DNA of 64,000 nt from JACRCT01 sp036504155 (GTDB lineage: Bacteria; Myxococcota; Myxococcia; Myxococcales; UBA5297). Location of the stretch: positions 1-64,000 of the forward strand of contig DASXVQ010000020.1 in assembly GCA_036504155.1 (NCBI GenBank). Reading direction: 5' to 3'. The position numbers and the translations under genes are program-made. Positions within the stretch are counted from its first letter, which is position 1; the number at the start of each line of letters is the position of its first letter. The notes beneath the pieces are model-generated. The model had not been told where the DNA came from, made no database searches, and worked only from the letters and a program-made list of their open reading frames with translations. Of the stretch, positions 43,886-53,259 are shown one piece after another.

Positions 43886-44650
43886 TTGCGTATCCTGGCC
43901 ATCAACGGCAGCCACCGTGGGCATCGCGGACACACGGGCTTCCTCATCGACCGGGTCTTCGCCGGCGCGCGCGAGGCGGGCGCCGAATGCGAGGAAGTCA
44001 CGCTGGCGCAGCTTCGGGTGCAGCGCTGCCTGGCTTGCGACCGCTGCCAGAAGCGCGAGCCGCGTTTCGAGTGCGTCCTCGACGACAAGGACGACGTGCG
44101 CGCCGTCTTTCGCAAGCTGGCCGCCGCCGACCTCGTCGTCTGGGCCACGCCGGTGTACGTCTTCGGCATCTCCTCGCTCCTGCGCACCTTCCTCGAGCGC
44201 TTCTACTGCACGGGCGACGCGAACCGCTTCCGCGCCACCAAGGCGGGGCTCTTCTTCCACGAGGTGGACCCGGCCGTCTGCAGCAAGCCCTTCGTCTCGC
44301 TCATCTGCTGCGACAACATCGAGGAGGACGCGGTGCGCAACGCGCGCGACTTCTTTCCGGTGTTCTCGCGCTTCCTCGATGCGCCGCAGGTCGGCGAGCT
44401 GGTCCGCAACGGCGGGATGGTGTGCCGCCACGGCGCCCCGGGCGATCGCGCCGCCGCCGTCGCCGCGAGCTACGCCGCCTTCGAGCAGGCCGGCCGCGAG
44501 CTGGCGACTGACGGGCGCCTGACCCGAGCCACGATGCGACGCGCCCGTCAGGAGGTGATCCCGATCCCGCTCTTCGGGCTGTTCAAGCGTCTGCGGCTGG
44601 TCGGCTTGAAGAGACGGCTCGCGCAGCGGGCACAGGCGATGAGGGGCTAG
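43886..44650 (+). CDS. Flavodoxin-fold NAD(P)H-dependent oxidoreductase family protein
   Basis: 254 aa. TTG start at 43886 with a perfect AGGAGGT 5 bp upstream. MRILAINGSHRGHRGHTGFLID is the FMN-phosphate loop. CLACDRCQK and CVLDDKDDV are the Cys pattern common in NADPH-dependent FMN reductases with iron-sulfur or thiol function, and ATPVYVFGISSLLRTFLERF is the helix after the flavin loop. It has a basic C-terminal tail. Substrate unknown. Confidence 0.82.
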   Translation: MRILAINGSHRGHRGHTGFLIDRVFAGAREAGAECEEVTLAQLRVQRCLACDRCQKREPRFECVLDDKDDVRAVFRKLAAADLVVWATPVYVFGISSLLRTFLERFYCTGDANRFRATKAGLFFHEVDPAVCSKPFVSLICCDNIEEDAVRNARDFFPVFSRFLDAPQVGELVRNGGMVCRHGAPGDRAAAVAASYAAFEQAGRELATDGRLTRATMRRARQEVIPIPLFGLFKRLRLVGLKRRLAQRAQAMRG

Positions 44651-44730
44651 CCGAAGACCCGAGTCCGGCGCCGGTTCCCGAGACCGAGGTCCGGCCCCGC
44701 GCCAGGCCCGCGCCCGGCCCAGTCTCAGGG

Positions 44731-47700
44731 CTACTTCCCGCTCAGGAGCCGCTGCAGCGTCGTCACCAGGGTCTTCATGTCGAAGGGCTTCGCGAGGATG
44801 CCCGAGAAGCCGTACTGCGCCGGGCTCGCCAGCACGGGGTCGCTGCTGTAGCCGCTGGAGACCACCGCCTTGAGCCGGGGCTCGAGCTCGAGCATCCGGG
44901 CCAGCGCCTCGCGGCCGCCGAGCCCGCCGGGGACGGTCAGGTCGAGGATGACCGCGGCGAAGGGTTCGCCCGCCTGAATCCCCTCGCGGTGGAGGCGGAC
45001 CGCCTCCTCGCCGTCGACGCTCAGCACCGGGGAGTAGCCCGTCAGGCGCAGCATCTCGCCCATCATCTCGCGGATGTTCGGCTCGTCGTCCATCACCAGC
45101 AGCCGGCCCGCGCCGGTGGGCACCGGCTTGGCGGGGGAGGGCAGCGCCGCCGGTCCCGAGGCCGCGGGCAACAGCAGCCGGAAGGTGGTCCCGCGACCGA
45201 CTTCCGACTCGACCTCGAGGAGGCCGCCGTGCTTCTTGACCACCGAGTAGCAGACGGCGAGGCCCAGCCCGCTGCCGCGCGCCTTGGTGCTGAAGAAGGG
45301 ATCGAAGATGCGCCCCTGGATCTCGCGCGGGATGCCCTCGCCCTCGTCGGCCACGGTGAGCTCGAGGTAGCGGCCCGGCCGCAGCCCGGCGCCCAGCGGC
45401 CCGGCGGGACGGCCCTCGCCCGGCTCCGGCAGCGCCACGTTGTGGGCGGCGATGCGCACCGTCCCGCCGCGGGGCATGGCCTCGCGGGCGTTGAGCACCA
45501 GGTTGTGCAGGACCTGGATGAGCTGGCCCTCGTCGGCATCGGCCTGCCACAGGTCGGCCGGGCAGCTCACCTCGCAGCGCACCGTCGAGCCGCGCAGCGG
45601 GAAGCCCGAGGCCTCGCGCACCACCGGGGCCAGCTCGAAGCACTTGCGCACCGGGGCGCCGCCCGAGGTGAAGGTCAGCAGCTGCCGGGTCAGCTCCTGG
45701 GCGCGCAGGGTCGCCTTCTCGGCCCCGTCGATCCAGAGGTGGGCCGGCCTGCCGGCCTCGGCCTCGTGGCGGATGAGCGAGATGCTGCCCAGGATGGCGG
45801 TGAGGAGGTTGTTGAAGTCGTGGGCGATGCCGGCGGCGAGCACCCCCACCGACTCGAGCTTGGCGATCTTCAGCAGCTCCGCGCCCACCCGCCGCTGCTC
45901 GGTGACGTCGCGGAAGACCAGGACCACGCCGCGGGTCTGCCCGGCCGCGTCGCGGATGGGGGCGGCGCTGTCGGCCACGGCGCGCTTGCTGCCGTCGCGG
46001 GCCACCAGCTGGGTGTGGTTGGCCAGGCCCACCACCTTGCCCGACGAGAGCACCTGCGCGACGGGGTTGGGGCGCGGCGCTCCGTCCTCCTCGCCGATCA
46101 CCACGAAGATCTCGTCGAGCGGCCGGCCGCGGGCCTCCTCGCTCTTCCAGCCGGTGAGCGCCTCGGCCACCGGGTTGGCCAGCACCACCCGCGCCGCCAG
46201 GTCGGTGGTGATGACGCCGTCGCCGATGCTGTGCAGGGTGACCGCGAGCAGCTCCTTCTCGCGCAGGACCTCGGCCTCGGCCTCGCGGCGCACCTCGATC
46301 TCCCGGCCCAGGCTCTCGTTGGCGCGGCCGAGCTCCCCGGCCTTGTGCTCGATCTCGTCGCGGGTGGTGCGCAGCAGCCCCAGCATCTCGCGGAACTTGG
46401 CGTACAGGTGCCCCACCTCGTCCCTGCGCTTGTGCTTGGGCTCGGGCCCCAGGTCCAGGTTCTCCCAGCTGACCTTCTCCACCGTCTCGGCCAGCCGCAC
46501 CAGGGGGCGGATGGTGAGGTAGTGCATCAGGAAGCCGACGCCGATGGAGAGCAGCAGGACGACGAGCACCGTGCTCAGGAACTGCGCCACCACCAGGCGC
46601 GTGCCGGCCCGGATCGCCTCCTGGATAGACAGCGCCGGCGCGACCACGTCCGCGACCGGGAGCACGAGCCCCACGCTCCAGCCGGTGCTGTGCACCGGGG
46701 CGTAGGCGACGAACAGCTCACGGCTGCCGAGCCTGAGCTCCTCGCTGCCCTTTCCCCCGGCCCGCATCCGCGACACCAGCTCGCGCTGCTGCGGGTGGGG
46801 GCTCTGGTCGAGCGCGATGCGCGAGAGCGCGGCGATCTGCTCGGCGGTCCAGCGCCGCTCCGGCTGGGCGCGCTGGCTCTCGGCCATCGCCTGGCGCTGG
46901 GCGTCGTCCCAGAGCAGGTCCTTGAGCCCCTCCTCGGGCATCGCCAGCGGCTTTCCCTCCGCGGTGACGAGGAAGGCGTAGCCCTGCGACCCGGGGCGCA
47001 GGGCCAGCACCTTGCCCGTGATGGTGTGCAGCAGGATGTCCATGCCCACCGTGCCCAGGAAGCGGTCGCCCTGGTAGAGCGGCGCGGCGCAGCTGGTCAT
47101 CCACGCGCCCTTGAACGCGTCGAGGTAGGGCTCGAGCCAGCGCACCTGCCGGCTCGGGTCGTTGTGCGGGTCGAGCAGGCGCACGTAGTCCTCGGTGGTC
47201 TCGTCTAGGTCGAGGATCTCCGGGCGGCTGCGCACGAGCTCGCGGTAGTCGTAGGGCGGGTAGACGTTGGTCGCCCGCTGCGCGGTGACGACCCAGACCA
47301 GGTCGACGCCGGCGTCCTTGTGGGCCTCGCCGGCGTGGGCGAGCAGCGGGGTCAGGCGCATCACCTGGTGCACCGCCTCCGCGACCTCCTTGGCCAGCGC
47401 CGGGTCCTTGGCGATCCGCTCGACGACCGGGCGCGGCACCCACGGGCAGCCCCCGCTCTTGCGCTCGAAGTCGGCGTAGGCGCCGACCGACGGGTCCACG
47501 TAGCCGTAGCCGGGCAGGCCCGAGCGCTGCTTGCCCGGGTAGAGGTCGGGCACGGTGGAGCGGTCGAAGCGCTCGGGGTGCGCGGCGATGTACTGGAAGG
47601 AGGCCTGCAGGGTCTCGGTCTTCTGCCGGTACTTCTGGAGCAGGTGGTCGATCTCCGAGGCCATGTTCTCGGCGGCGTCGACCAGGTGCTCCTTCTCGGT

Positions 47701-47841
47701 GACCTTGAGCGTCTCGACGGCCCGGTTCGTGGCCTGCTCGTCGATCTGCTTCATGGCCTGGTAGGCCATCGCGCCCAGCGCCAGCACGGGCAGGACGAAG
47801 GCCACGACCAGGACCAGGAGGATCTTGTAGATCAGGCGCAT
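44731..47841 (-). CDS. Hybrid sensor histidine kinase, Cache-HAMP-PAS-HisKA-HATPase-REC
   Basis: 1036 aa. TM1 about 6-28; a double-Cache periplasmic sensor (about 30-410, with WLEPYLDAFKGAWMTSCAAPLY and GTVGMDILL); TM2 about 425-450; HAMP; PAS (TLHSIGDGVITTD); HisKA with AGIAHDFNNLLTAIL; HATPase (NLVLNAREAMP, DEGEGIP, GSGLGLAVC); and a C-terminal receiver domain with phospho-Asp in VILDLTVPGG. The VRWLEPYLDAFKGAWMTSCAAP Cache pattern resembles sensors of amino acids or small carboxylates. Its start is 1 bp from the lipoprotein gene stop, so the two are cotranscribed. Confidence 0.9.
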   Translation of the reverse strand: MRLIYKILLVLVVAFVLPVLALGAMAYQAMKQIDEQATNRAVETLKVTEKEHLVDAAENMASEIDHLLQKYRQKTETLQASFQYIAAHPERFDRSTVPDLYPGKQRSGLPGYGYVDPSVGAYADFERKSGGCPWVPRPVVERIAKDPALAKEVAEAVHQVMRLTPLLAHAGEAHKDAGVDLVWVVTAQRATNVYPPYDYRELVRSRPEILDLDETTEDYVRLLDPHNDPSRQVRWLEPYLDAFKGAWMTSCAAPLYQGDRFLGTVGMDILLHTITGKVLALRPGSQGYAFLVTAEGKPLAMPEEGLKDLLWDDAQRQAMAESQRAQPERRWTAEQIAALSRIALDQSPHPQQRELVSRMRAGGKGSEELRLGSRELFVAYAPVHSTGWSVGLVLPVADVVAPALSIQEAIRAGTRLVVAQFLSTVLVVLLLSIGVGFLMHYLTIRPLVRLAETVEKVSWENLDLGPEPKHKRRDEVGHLYAKFREMLGLLRTTRDEIEHKAGELGRANESLGREIEVRREAEAEVLREKELLAVTLHSIGDGVITTDLAARVVLANPVAEALTGWKSEEARGRPLDEIFVVIGEEDGAPRPNPVAQVLSSGKVVGLANHTQLVARDGSKRAVADSAAPIRDAAGQTRGVVLVFRDVTEQRRVGAELLKIAKLESVGVLAAGIAHDFNNLLTAILGSISLIRHEAEAGRPAHLWIDGAEKATLRAQELTRQLLTFTSGGAPVRKCFELAPVVREASGFPLRGSTVRCEVSCPADLWQADADEGQLIQVLHNLVLNAREAMPRGGTVRIAAHNVALPEPGEGRPAGPLGAGLRPGRYLELTVADEGEGIPREIQGRIFDPFFSTKARGSGLGLAVCYSVVKKHGGLLEVESEVGRGTTFRLLLPAASGPAALPSPAKPVPTGAGRLLVMDDEPNIREMMGEMLRLTGYSPVLSVDGEEAVRLHREGIQAGEPFAAVILDLTVPGGLGGREALARMLELEPRLKAVVSSGYSSDPVLASPAQYGFSGILAKPFDMKTLVTTLQRLLSGK

Positions 47842-47842
47842 T

Positions 47843-48340
47843 TCAGTCCCGCCGGGCGGGCACGAGCCGGGCGAGCACGGCTTCGAGGGCCCTCTGTTCG
47901 GGACAGCCGGCGGCGAGGATGAAGCTCTGCCGCTCGCCGGTGCGTTCCAGGGTGACCGCGCCGGACATCATCACCCGGTCCTGAATGTGGGAGCCCTTGG
48001 CCTCCAGGGCCGCGTCGAGCGCCCGGGTGAGGTCGGAGAGATCCTGCGGGGAGAGGGTCTTCTCGAAGGGGTCTCCGCCGCTGTAGGTGCCGCTCGAGCT
48101 CGCCTCGGGGGTGACCGGCGAATAGCGGAGCCGGTCGCCTTCGAGCGCGTACACGTTGCCGCTCCCGTCCGCATACCTGGCGGAGGAGCGGCCCGTGTTC
48201 CCCGGTGCGTCTGCCGGCGGCTTGGTCACGTCGCTCCTGGGCGCCGCGCCGCTGGCGCACCCGGCGAGGGCCGCGGCGACGAGAAGGGCCGGCAGCAGCA
48301 GCCCGAGTGCCCTCGCCACCGTCCACGCCCTGCGTGCCAT
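47843..48340 (-). CDS. Small lipoprotein paired with hybrid kinase
   Basis: 165 aa. Lipobox LAGC at residues 25-28. A Ser/Gly/Pro-rich linker is followed by a C-terminal part with QDLSDLTRALDAALEAKG and FILAAGCPEQRALEAVL. No known family. It lies immediately upstream of the hybrid kinase gene (1-bp gap) and may be an accessory sensor on the periplasmic side. Confidence 0.7.
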   Translation of the reverse strand: MARRAWTVARALGLLLPALLVAAALAGCASGAAPRSDVTKPPADAPGNTGRSSARYADGSGNVYALEGDRLRYSPVTPEASSSGTYSGGDPFEKTLSPQDLSDLTRALDAALEAKGSHIQDRVMMSGAVTLERTGERQSFILAAGCPEQRALEAVLARLVPARRD

Positions 48341-48395
48341 TCGCTCTCCCTGCGCCGGCGAAGCATAGCACTGGGGGCCCTTCGCGAGCCGGCGC

Positions 48396-48407
48396 TACAA
48401 TCGCTCC
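48396..48407 (+). promoter_or_regulatory. Candidate -10 element next to a start codon (leaderless-type arrangement)
   Basis: TACAAT at 48396-48401 ends 6 bp before the ATG at 48408, which would place the transcription start at or near the first codon. No convincing -35 box is seen 16-18 bp upstream, and no Shine-Dalgarno precedes the ATG. Inference only. Confidence 0.3.
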
Positions 48408-49718
48408 ATGCGCCTCCTCGTGCCGCTCGCCGCCGCCGTGTTGCTCGCCGCCGCCTGCGGCTCGGACGTGGTCCAGGGGCCGTGGGACGGGCTCGACGCC
48501 TCCTCGGCCGCCCCCGACGACGCCGGGTCTCCGGCGCCGGATGCAGCGGCCACTGCGGCGGGGGCCGACGCCGCGGGCGTGGCCACCGATGCCGGGCTGG
48601 CCCGTTCCGACGCCGGATCCAGCCGCGACGCCGCTCACTCCGGGCCCGACGCGGCCAGCCCCGGGCCCGACGCCGCCAGCGTAGAGCCGTGGTCCTTCGT
48701 GGTGATGGGCGACAACCAGTTCGCCACCGCGAGCTGCACCTCGGGCGTGAACGAGCGCCTGGCGATCCCCAAGGCCATCGTCGCCGCCAACCCGACCCTG
48801 GTCGTCCACGTGGGCGACCTGATGGACCACGGCTACGAGGCGGGCGCGTACGACAAGTTCAAGTCCTGCGACGCGGACCTGCTCGCCAAGGCGCCCTTCT
48901 TCCCGGTGGCCGGCAACCACGACCTGGGCAGCGGCGCCGCGGTGGCCTTCCGCAGCTACCTCGAGGAGGCGCTGCTCGTCACCGGCCCCAAGGTGTACGG
49001 CGAGGCGAAGTGGGCCCAGGACTTCGAGGTCTCCTACGGCGACGACCCGACCGCCTACTCGACCAACCCCAGCGCCCCCGCCAACCGGCCCGATCTCCCC
49101 AGCGGCTTCTCCTTCAAGACCTTCCACGCCTTCCGGTTCAGGAACGCCTACTTCGTCGGCCTGGAGTCGGGCACGCAGTGGTGGACCAACACCCCCAAGT
49201 CCTGGATCACCAAGCACCTGGCGGCCGCTCGCGCCGACCCGTCCATCGAGCACGTCTTCGTCTGGCTGCACCACCCGCTCTACTCGAGCACCATGCCCGA
49301 CGACGACTCGACCCAGGACTCGCTCGTCTTCGTGCGCAACGCCTATGACGCCATCTTCCGGCAGTACGGGGTCACCGCCGTCTTCTCGGGCCACGTCCAC
49401 CTCTACGACCGCTTCTACGTCCCCGACGACGGCCACGCGACCCGCACCGCCAGCCCTCCGACGAGCTACCCGCGCACCCGGGACGCCATCCACCACGTCA
49501 CCGTCGGCGGCGCCGGCGGGCCGCTGCCCAGCTCCTGCAACCCGATCCCCGGCGAGCGCCAGGAGACGAGCAACGCCTTCCAGCAGAAGCGCGCCTGCGG
49601 CTACCACTTCCTGAAGGTCAGCGTCGAGGGCGGCAAGCTCACCTTCGACGCCACCCAGGTCCAGGGCAGCTCCACCAGCTACACGACGACCGCCTGGGAC
49701 CACTTCACGGTGGAGTAG
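48408..49718 (+). CDS. Calcineurin-like phosphoesterase lipoprotein
   Basis: 436 aa. Lipobox LAAAC, then about 70 residues of Ala/Asp/Gly/Pro linker, then a metallophosphoesterase: FVVMGDNQ, VVHVGDLMDHG, VAGNHDLG, WLHHPLYS and SGHVHLYDR provide the metal ligands. The C-terminal region (YTTTAWDHFTV) is short. It should hydrolyse phosphomono- or diesters outside the inner membrane. The tethered phosphoesterase with Asp/Ala linker is a typical myxobacterial surface arrangement. Confidence 0.85.
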   Translation: MRLLVPLAAAVLLAAACGSDVVQGPWDGLDASSAAPDDAGSPAPDAAATAAGADAAGVATDAGLARSDAGSSRDAAHSGPDAASPGPDAASVEPWSFVVMGDNQFATASCTSGVNERLAIPKAIVAANPTLVVHVGDLMDHGYEAGAYDKFKSCDADLLAKAPFFPVAGNHDLGSGAAVAFRSYLEEALLVTGPKVYGEAKWAQDFEVSYGDDPTAYSTNPSAPANRPDLPSGFSFKTFHAFRFRNAYFVGLESGTQWWTNTPKSWITKHLAAARADPSIEHVFVWLHHPLYSSTMPDDDSTQDSLVFVRNAYDAIFRQYGVTAVFSGHVHLYDRFYVPDDGHATRTASPPTSYPRTRDAIHHVTVGGAGGPLPSSCNPIPGERQETSNAFQQKRACGYHFLKVSVEGGKLTFDATQVQGSSTSYTTTAWDHFTVE

Positions 49719-49756
49719 CGGGGCGCGAGCGCGAGCCTGGCACCGGCCCCCGTCCC

Positions 49757-51289
49757 CTACTTCGCCGGCTTGCAGTGCTTGCCGACGAACTCCATCACCG
49801 TGTCGAACACCGCGTCCCGCTCGCAGTCCTGTCCCATCTCGTGGCCGGACTTGAAGAACCAGTGGATTTCGCGGTGCTCGCTGCCGACGTCGCGGTAGAT
49901 GAGGTTGGCCGCCAGCGGCTTGACGACCTGGTCCCGCTTCGAGTGCACCACGCAGATCGGCACCTTGACCTGGGGCAGCCGCCGCTCGGTCTCGCGGGCG
50001 TAGGCGAGCAGCTCCCCGAACGCCGCGGTCATGAACTTGGGGTAGTTCTGGCTGGTGTGCTTCAGGCTCTGGTCGCGGAACGCCTCGGGGGAAGGCCAGC
50101 TCTTGACGAACCGCGACAGCGCCGGCGCCACCGGGGCCAGCGGGTCCTGGAAGCGCAGCGCCGCGGCCAGGGTCACCACGCCCGCGATCTTGTCGGGGTG
50201 CCGCATGGCCAGGTTGAGCGCCACCAGCCCGCCCATCGACAGGCCGACCACCACCACCTTGTCCACGGACTTGGCCAGCTCGAGCAGCGCAGCCTCGGCG
50301 TCGTCGTACCAGTCCTGCGCCCGCACCCCGGCCAGGTCCTGGTAGCGCGTGCCGTGGCCGCGCATCACGGGGATCTTGTAGGCGAGGCCCGCCGCCTCCA
50401 ACCTCGGCGCCAGGCCATCCACGGTGCGCACGCTGGAGGTGAACCCGTGCAGGAGCAGCACCCCCACCTTCTCGTAGCGCGGCAGCGGCGGGACCGGGAC
50501 CTTCACCGGCACGAAGCCCTTCTCGTGGTCCACCAGCTTCGAGATGGCGAGCATCAGCTCGTGCGTCAGCTGCTTCACCACCTCCGCAGTCGGCTCGGTG
50601 CCGTGCAGGTGGGTGTAGTGGATGGGCTCGCCGTAGCGCACGATCACCGGCACCGGCTTGGGCGCCTCCAGAAGCTCCAGCCGCGGGTAGACCTCGGGCG
50701 GGAACGACTTGCCCGTGCCCGTCACCCCCACCGGGACGATGGGCACGCCTGCGGCGATGGCCATGCGCACCGCGCCGGTGTGCCCGCGCAAGAGGCCGGT
50801 GTCGGGCTCCACCTCGTGGCGCATGATCGTCTCCTCGCCGGGGATGGTGCCCTCCGGGAAGATGACCAACGCCTTGCCTTCCTTGAGGGAGTCGACGGCG
50901 TACTTCATTCCCTGCGTGTCGCCGCCGCGGGAGATGAACGGCGAGTCCGACAGCGCGATGAGATGGCGCAGCACCGGCCAGGTCTTGAACTCGCCCTTGG
51001 CCAGGAACCGCACCCTGCGCGGGCAGGTCGCCCCGATGACCTGCACGTCGTTCCAGCTCTGGTGGTTCGAGGCGAAGATTGCGCCGCCCTGCTGCGGAAC
51101 GAATTGCGTCCCCTCCGCGCGCAGATCGTTCTGCTTCTCGTACATCTGGCGCAGGACCTTGCCCGCCACCTTGTAGAAGCCATCGACCACGGGCTCGAGC
51201 TGGCCGGTGGCCTTGGCGACGTTCAGCGCGGTGCCCAGAGCGAAATCGACCGGCTTGAGGGCTGCAAAGGCGATGGCTTCGCGATCCAT
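49757..51289 (-). CDS. Fused 1-acylglycerol-3-phosphate acyltransferase and alpha/beta hydrolase
   Basis: 510 aa from the ATG at 51289 (GTG at 51298 is possible). The N-terminal half is a PlsC-type acyltransferase with the NHxxxxD box (SNHQSWND), FISRGG, FPEGT and GVPIVPVGVTG. The C-terminal half (from about residue 285) is an alpha/beta hydrolase/monoacylglycerol-lipase-like domain: LLLHGFTSS, the nucleophile GLSMGG, an acid in HSKRDQVV and His in SGHEMG. The two activities on one chain point to acyl-lipid remodelling. A tandem repeat array lies just upstream. Confidence 0.85.
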   Translation of the reverse strand: MDREAIAFAALKPVDFALGTALNVAKATGQLEPVVDGFYKVAGKVLRQMYEKQNDLRAEGTQFVPQQGGAIFASNHQSWNDVQVIGATCPRRVRFLAKGEFKTWPVLRHLIALSDSPFISRGGDTQGMKYAVDSLKEGKALVIFPEGTIPGEETIMRHEVEPDTGLLRGHTGAVRMAIAAGVPIVPVGVTGTGKSFPPEVYPRLELLEAPKPVPVIVRYGEPIHYTHLHGTEPTAEVVKQLTHELMLAISKLVDHEKGFVPVKVPVPPLPRYEKVGVLLLHGFTSSVRTVDGLAPRLEAAGLAYKIPVMRGHGTRYQDLAGVRAQDWYDDAEAALLELAKSVDKVVVVGLSMGGLVALNLAMRHPDKIAGVVTLAAALRFQDPLAPVAPALSRFVKSWPSPEAFRDQSLKHTSQNYPKFMTAAFGELLAYARETERRLPQVKVPICVVHSKRDQVVKPLAANLIYRDVGSEHREIHWFFKSGHEMGQDCERDAVFDTVMEFVGKHCKPAK

Positions 51290-51375
51290 ATTCGGCACCC
51301 CATGGCGTTTTGACGCAACGCGGCATGGTGGCGCCGGGAATTGCGGACTGTCAATTGGTCCACTTGGGGTGTGCC

Positions 51376-51579
51376 GAGCCGGTGCCAGACACGCGCCTCC
51401 AGCCTGAGCCGGTACCAGACACGCATCCAGCCTGAGCCGGTGCTAGACACGCGCCCAGCCTGAGCCGGTGCCAGACACGCACCCTGCCTGAGCCGGTGCC
51501 AGCCACGTCGCCTCCAGCTTGAGCCAGTGCCAGACACGCGCCTCCAGCCTGAGCCGGTGCCAGACACGCGCCCCAGCCC
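51376..51579. repeat. Seven-unit tandem repeat, 28-31 bp units
   Basis: Seven direct, slightly diverged units start at 51376, 51406, 51434, 51462, 51490, 51521 and 51551. Each begins GAGCCGGTGCCAGACACG or close to it (the fifth reads CAGCCACG), followed by a CGCC-rich stretch and CAGCCT. The complement reads GTGTCTGGCACCGGCTC. It lies between the symporter stop and the acyltransferase-hydrolase start. The repeats are directly adjacent with no unique spacers. Confidence 0.85.
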
Positions 51580-51584
51580 ACCCG

Positions 51585-52979
51585 CTAGGCCGGCGCCACC
51601 CCAGGCGGCTTGGCCTCGCCCGCCGAGTCACGATCGAGCTGCCCGCTCCAGAGGTAGTCGCGCGTGAGTTTCACAATCACGCCGTTGAGCGCGAGCAGCG
51701 AGACGAGGTTCGGAACGGCCATCAGGCCGTTGGCGATGTCGGCGAAGGTCCAGACCGCCTTGAGCGACGCCACCGAGCCCACCATCACCGCCGCGACCCA
51801 GAGGATCCGGTACGGCAGGACGACGCGCTCGCCGAAGAGGTACTCCGCCGCCTTCTCGCCGTAGTAGGACCAGCCGAGGATGGTGGAGAAGACGAAGGTG
51901 AGCAGGCCCACGGTGAGCACGACGGATCCGACGTAGGGGATGCCGGCGAAGGCGGCCTTGGTCAGCGCCGTGCCGGTGAGCGCCTTGCCGTCGACCCCCG
52001 CCGTCTGCCACGCGCCCGAAGCCACCACGACGATCCCGGTCATCAGGCACACCACCACCGTGTCCCAGAACGTCCCGGTCGAGGAGACGAGCGCCTGGCG
52101 CACCGGGTTCCGGGTCTGGGCGGCGGCGGCGACGATGGGCGCGCTGCCCAGGCCGGACTCGTTGGAGAACAGGCCGCGCGCCACGCCGTACTGGATGGCC
52201 TGGCGCATGCCGGCGCCGGCGAAGCCGCCGATCGCGGCCTGGCCGTCGAAGGCGCTGGTGACGATCAGCGCGATGGCCCCGGGGACGGCGTGCCAGTTCA
52301 TCGCCAGCAGGATCAGGCAGCCCAGGACGTAGAAGCCGGCCATGAAGGGCACCAGCCCCTCGCAGACCCTGGCGATGGACTTGATGCCCCCCAGGATGAC
52401 CACCGCGGTCACCACGGTCATCACTCCACCGGTGATCCAAGGCGAGATGGAGAAGGTCTCCTCGACCAACACGGAGATGGAGTTCGCCTGCACCATGCAG
52501 CCGATGCCGAAGGCCGCCACCGCGGTGAACGCCGCGAAGACCACGCCCAGCCACTTCATCTTCAGGCCGCGCTCGAGCGCGTACATCGGCCCGCCCGACA
52601 TCTGGCCCTTGGCGTTGGTGACGCGGTACTCCACCGCCAGCACCGCCTCGGCGTACTTGGTGGCGATGCCGAACACGCCGGTCAGCCACATCCACAGCAC
52701 CGCGCCCGGCCCGCCCGCGGCGACCGCGGTGGCCACGCCCACGATGTTGCCGGTGCCGATGGTCGCGGCCAGCGCGGTGACCAGCGCCCCGAACTGGCTG
52801 ACGTCGCCCTGCCCCTCCGACTCGCGGCGCACCGACAGCTTGATGGCCGTCCAGAGGTGACGCTGGATGAAGCGCAGCCGGAAGGTCAGGAACAGGTGCG
52901 TCCCGCACAAGAGCACCAGCAGCGGGACGCCCCAGACCCATCCACTGACGGTGTCCAGCAGGGACTCGAGAGCGGCCAT
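51585..52979 (-). CDS. Alanine/glycine:cation symporter (AGCS) family protein
   Basis: 464 aa with about 11 hydrophobic segments. AGCS motifs are visible: TALAATIGTGNIVGVATA, GPGAVLWMWLTG, KYAEAVLAVEYR, GGPMYALERGL, SNESGLGSAPIVAAAA and FSTILGWSYYGEK. It imports alanine or glycine with sodium. ATG at 52979 with GAGGAG upstream. It is followed by the tandem repeat array. Confidence 0.92.
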   Translation of the reverse strand: MAALESLLDTVSGWVWGVPLLVLLCGTHLFLTFRLRFIQRHLWTAIKLSVRRESEGQGDVSQFGALVTALAATIGTGNIVGVATAVAAGGPGAVLWMWLTGVFGIATKYAEAVLAVEYRVTNAKGQMSGGPMYALERGLKMKWLGVVFAAFTAVAAFGIGCMVQANSISVLVEETFSISPWITGGVMTVVTAVVILGGIKSIARVCEGLVPFMAGFYVLGCLILLAMNWHAVPGAIALIVTSAFDGQAAIGGFAGAGMRQAIQYGVARGLFSNESGLGSAPIVAAAAQTRNPVRQALVSSTGTFWDTVVVCLMTGIVVVASGAWQTAGVDGKALTGTALTKAAFAGIPYVGSVVLTVGLLTFVFSTILGWSYYGEKAAEYLFGERVVLPYRILWVAAVMVGSVASLKAVWTFADIANGLMAVPNLVSLLALNGVIVKLTRDYLWSGQLDRDSAGEAKPPGVAPA

Positions 52980-53259
52980 GGGCTCCTCGGCGGGCGCAGG
53001 GTGTGGGGAAGGAAGGCGCCGAGGGTACACGATCCGCCGTGGAGGCGAAGCAATGCCGTCGGGCGCCGGACCCGAGCCCGGCGCCGGCCCCGAGCCCCGG
53101 AAAGCCCTGGAACATCGGCCGGTTGGAAACCCCCGCCCTCCTCCGGGACCGCCAAACCCTCGCTGGGAAGCCCCCCGCCCAGGGGCCCGTGACGGATCGC
53201 TCGCCTGGCTGGCAATGCAATGAACGATCGGCACGTGGCCGCAACTACAGGAGGTACGC

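Noticed and set aside
51376..51579. CRISPR array
   Set aside because: Units are directly adjacent with no unique spacers and no cas genes nearby.
51376..51579. Sigma-54 promoters suggested by TGGCAC in the complement of each repeat
   Set aside because: No TTGC element follows at the required spacing in any unit.
51351..51581. Small open frames through the tandem repeat array
   Set aside because: They only translate the repeat units (APAQAG, VSGTGSGW) and have no start signals.
52980..53259. A small gene in the gap before the Cys-rich lipoprotein
   Set aside because: Frames here lack ribosome binding sites and are GC-biased low complexity.
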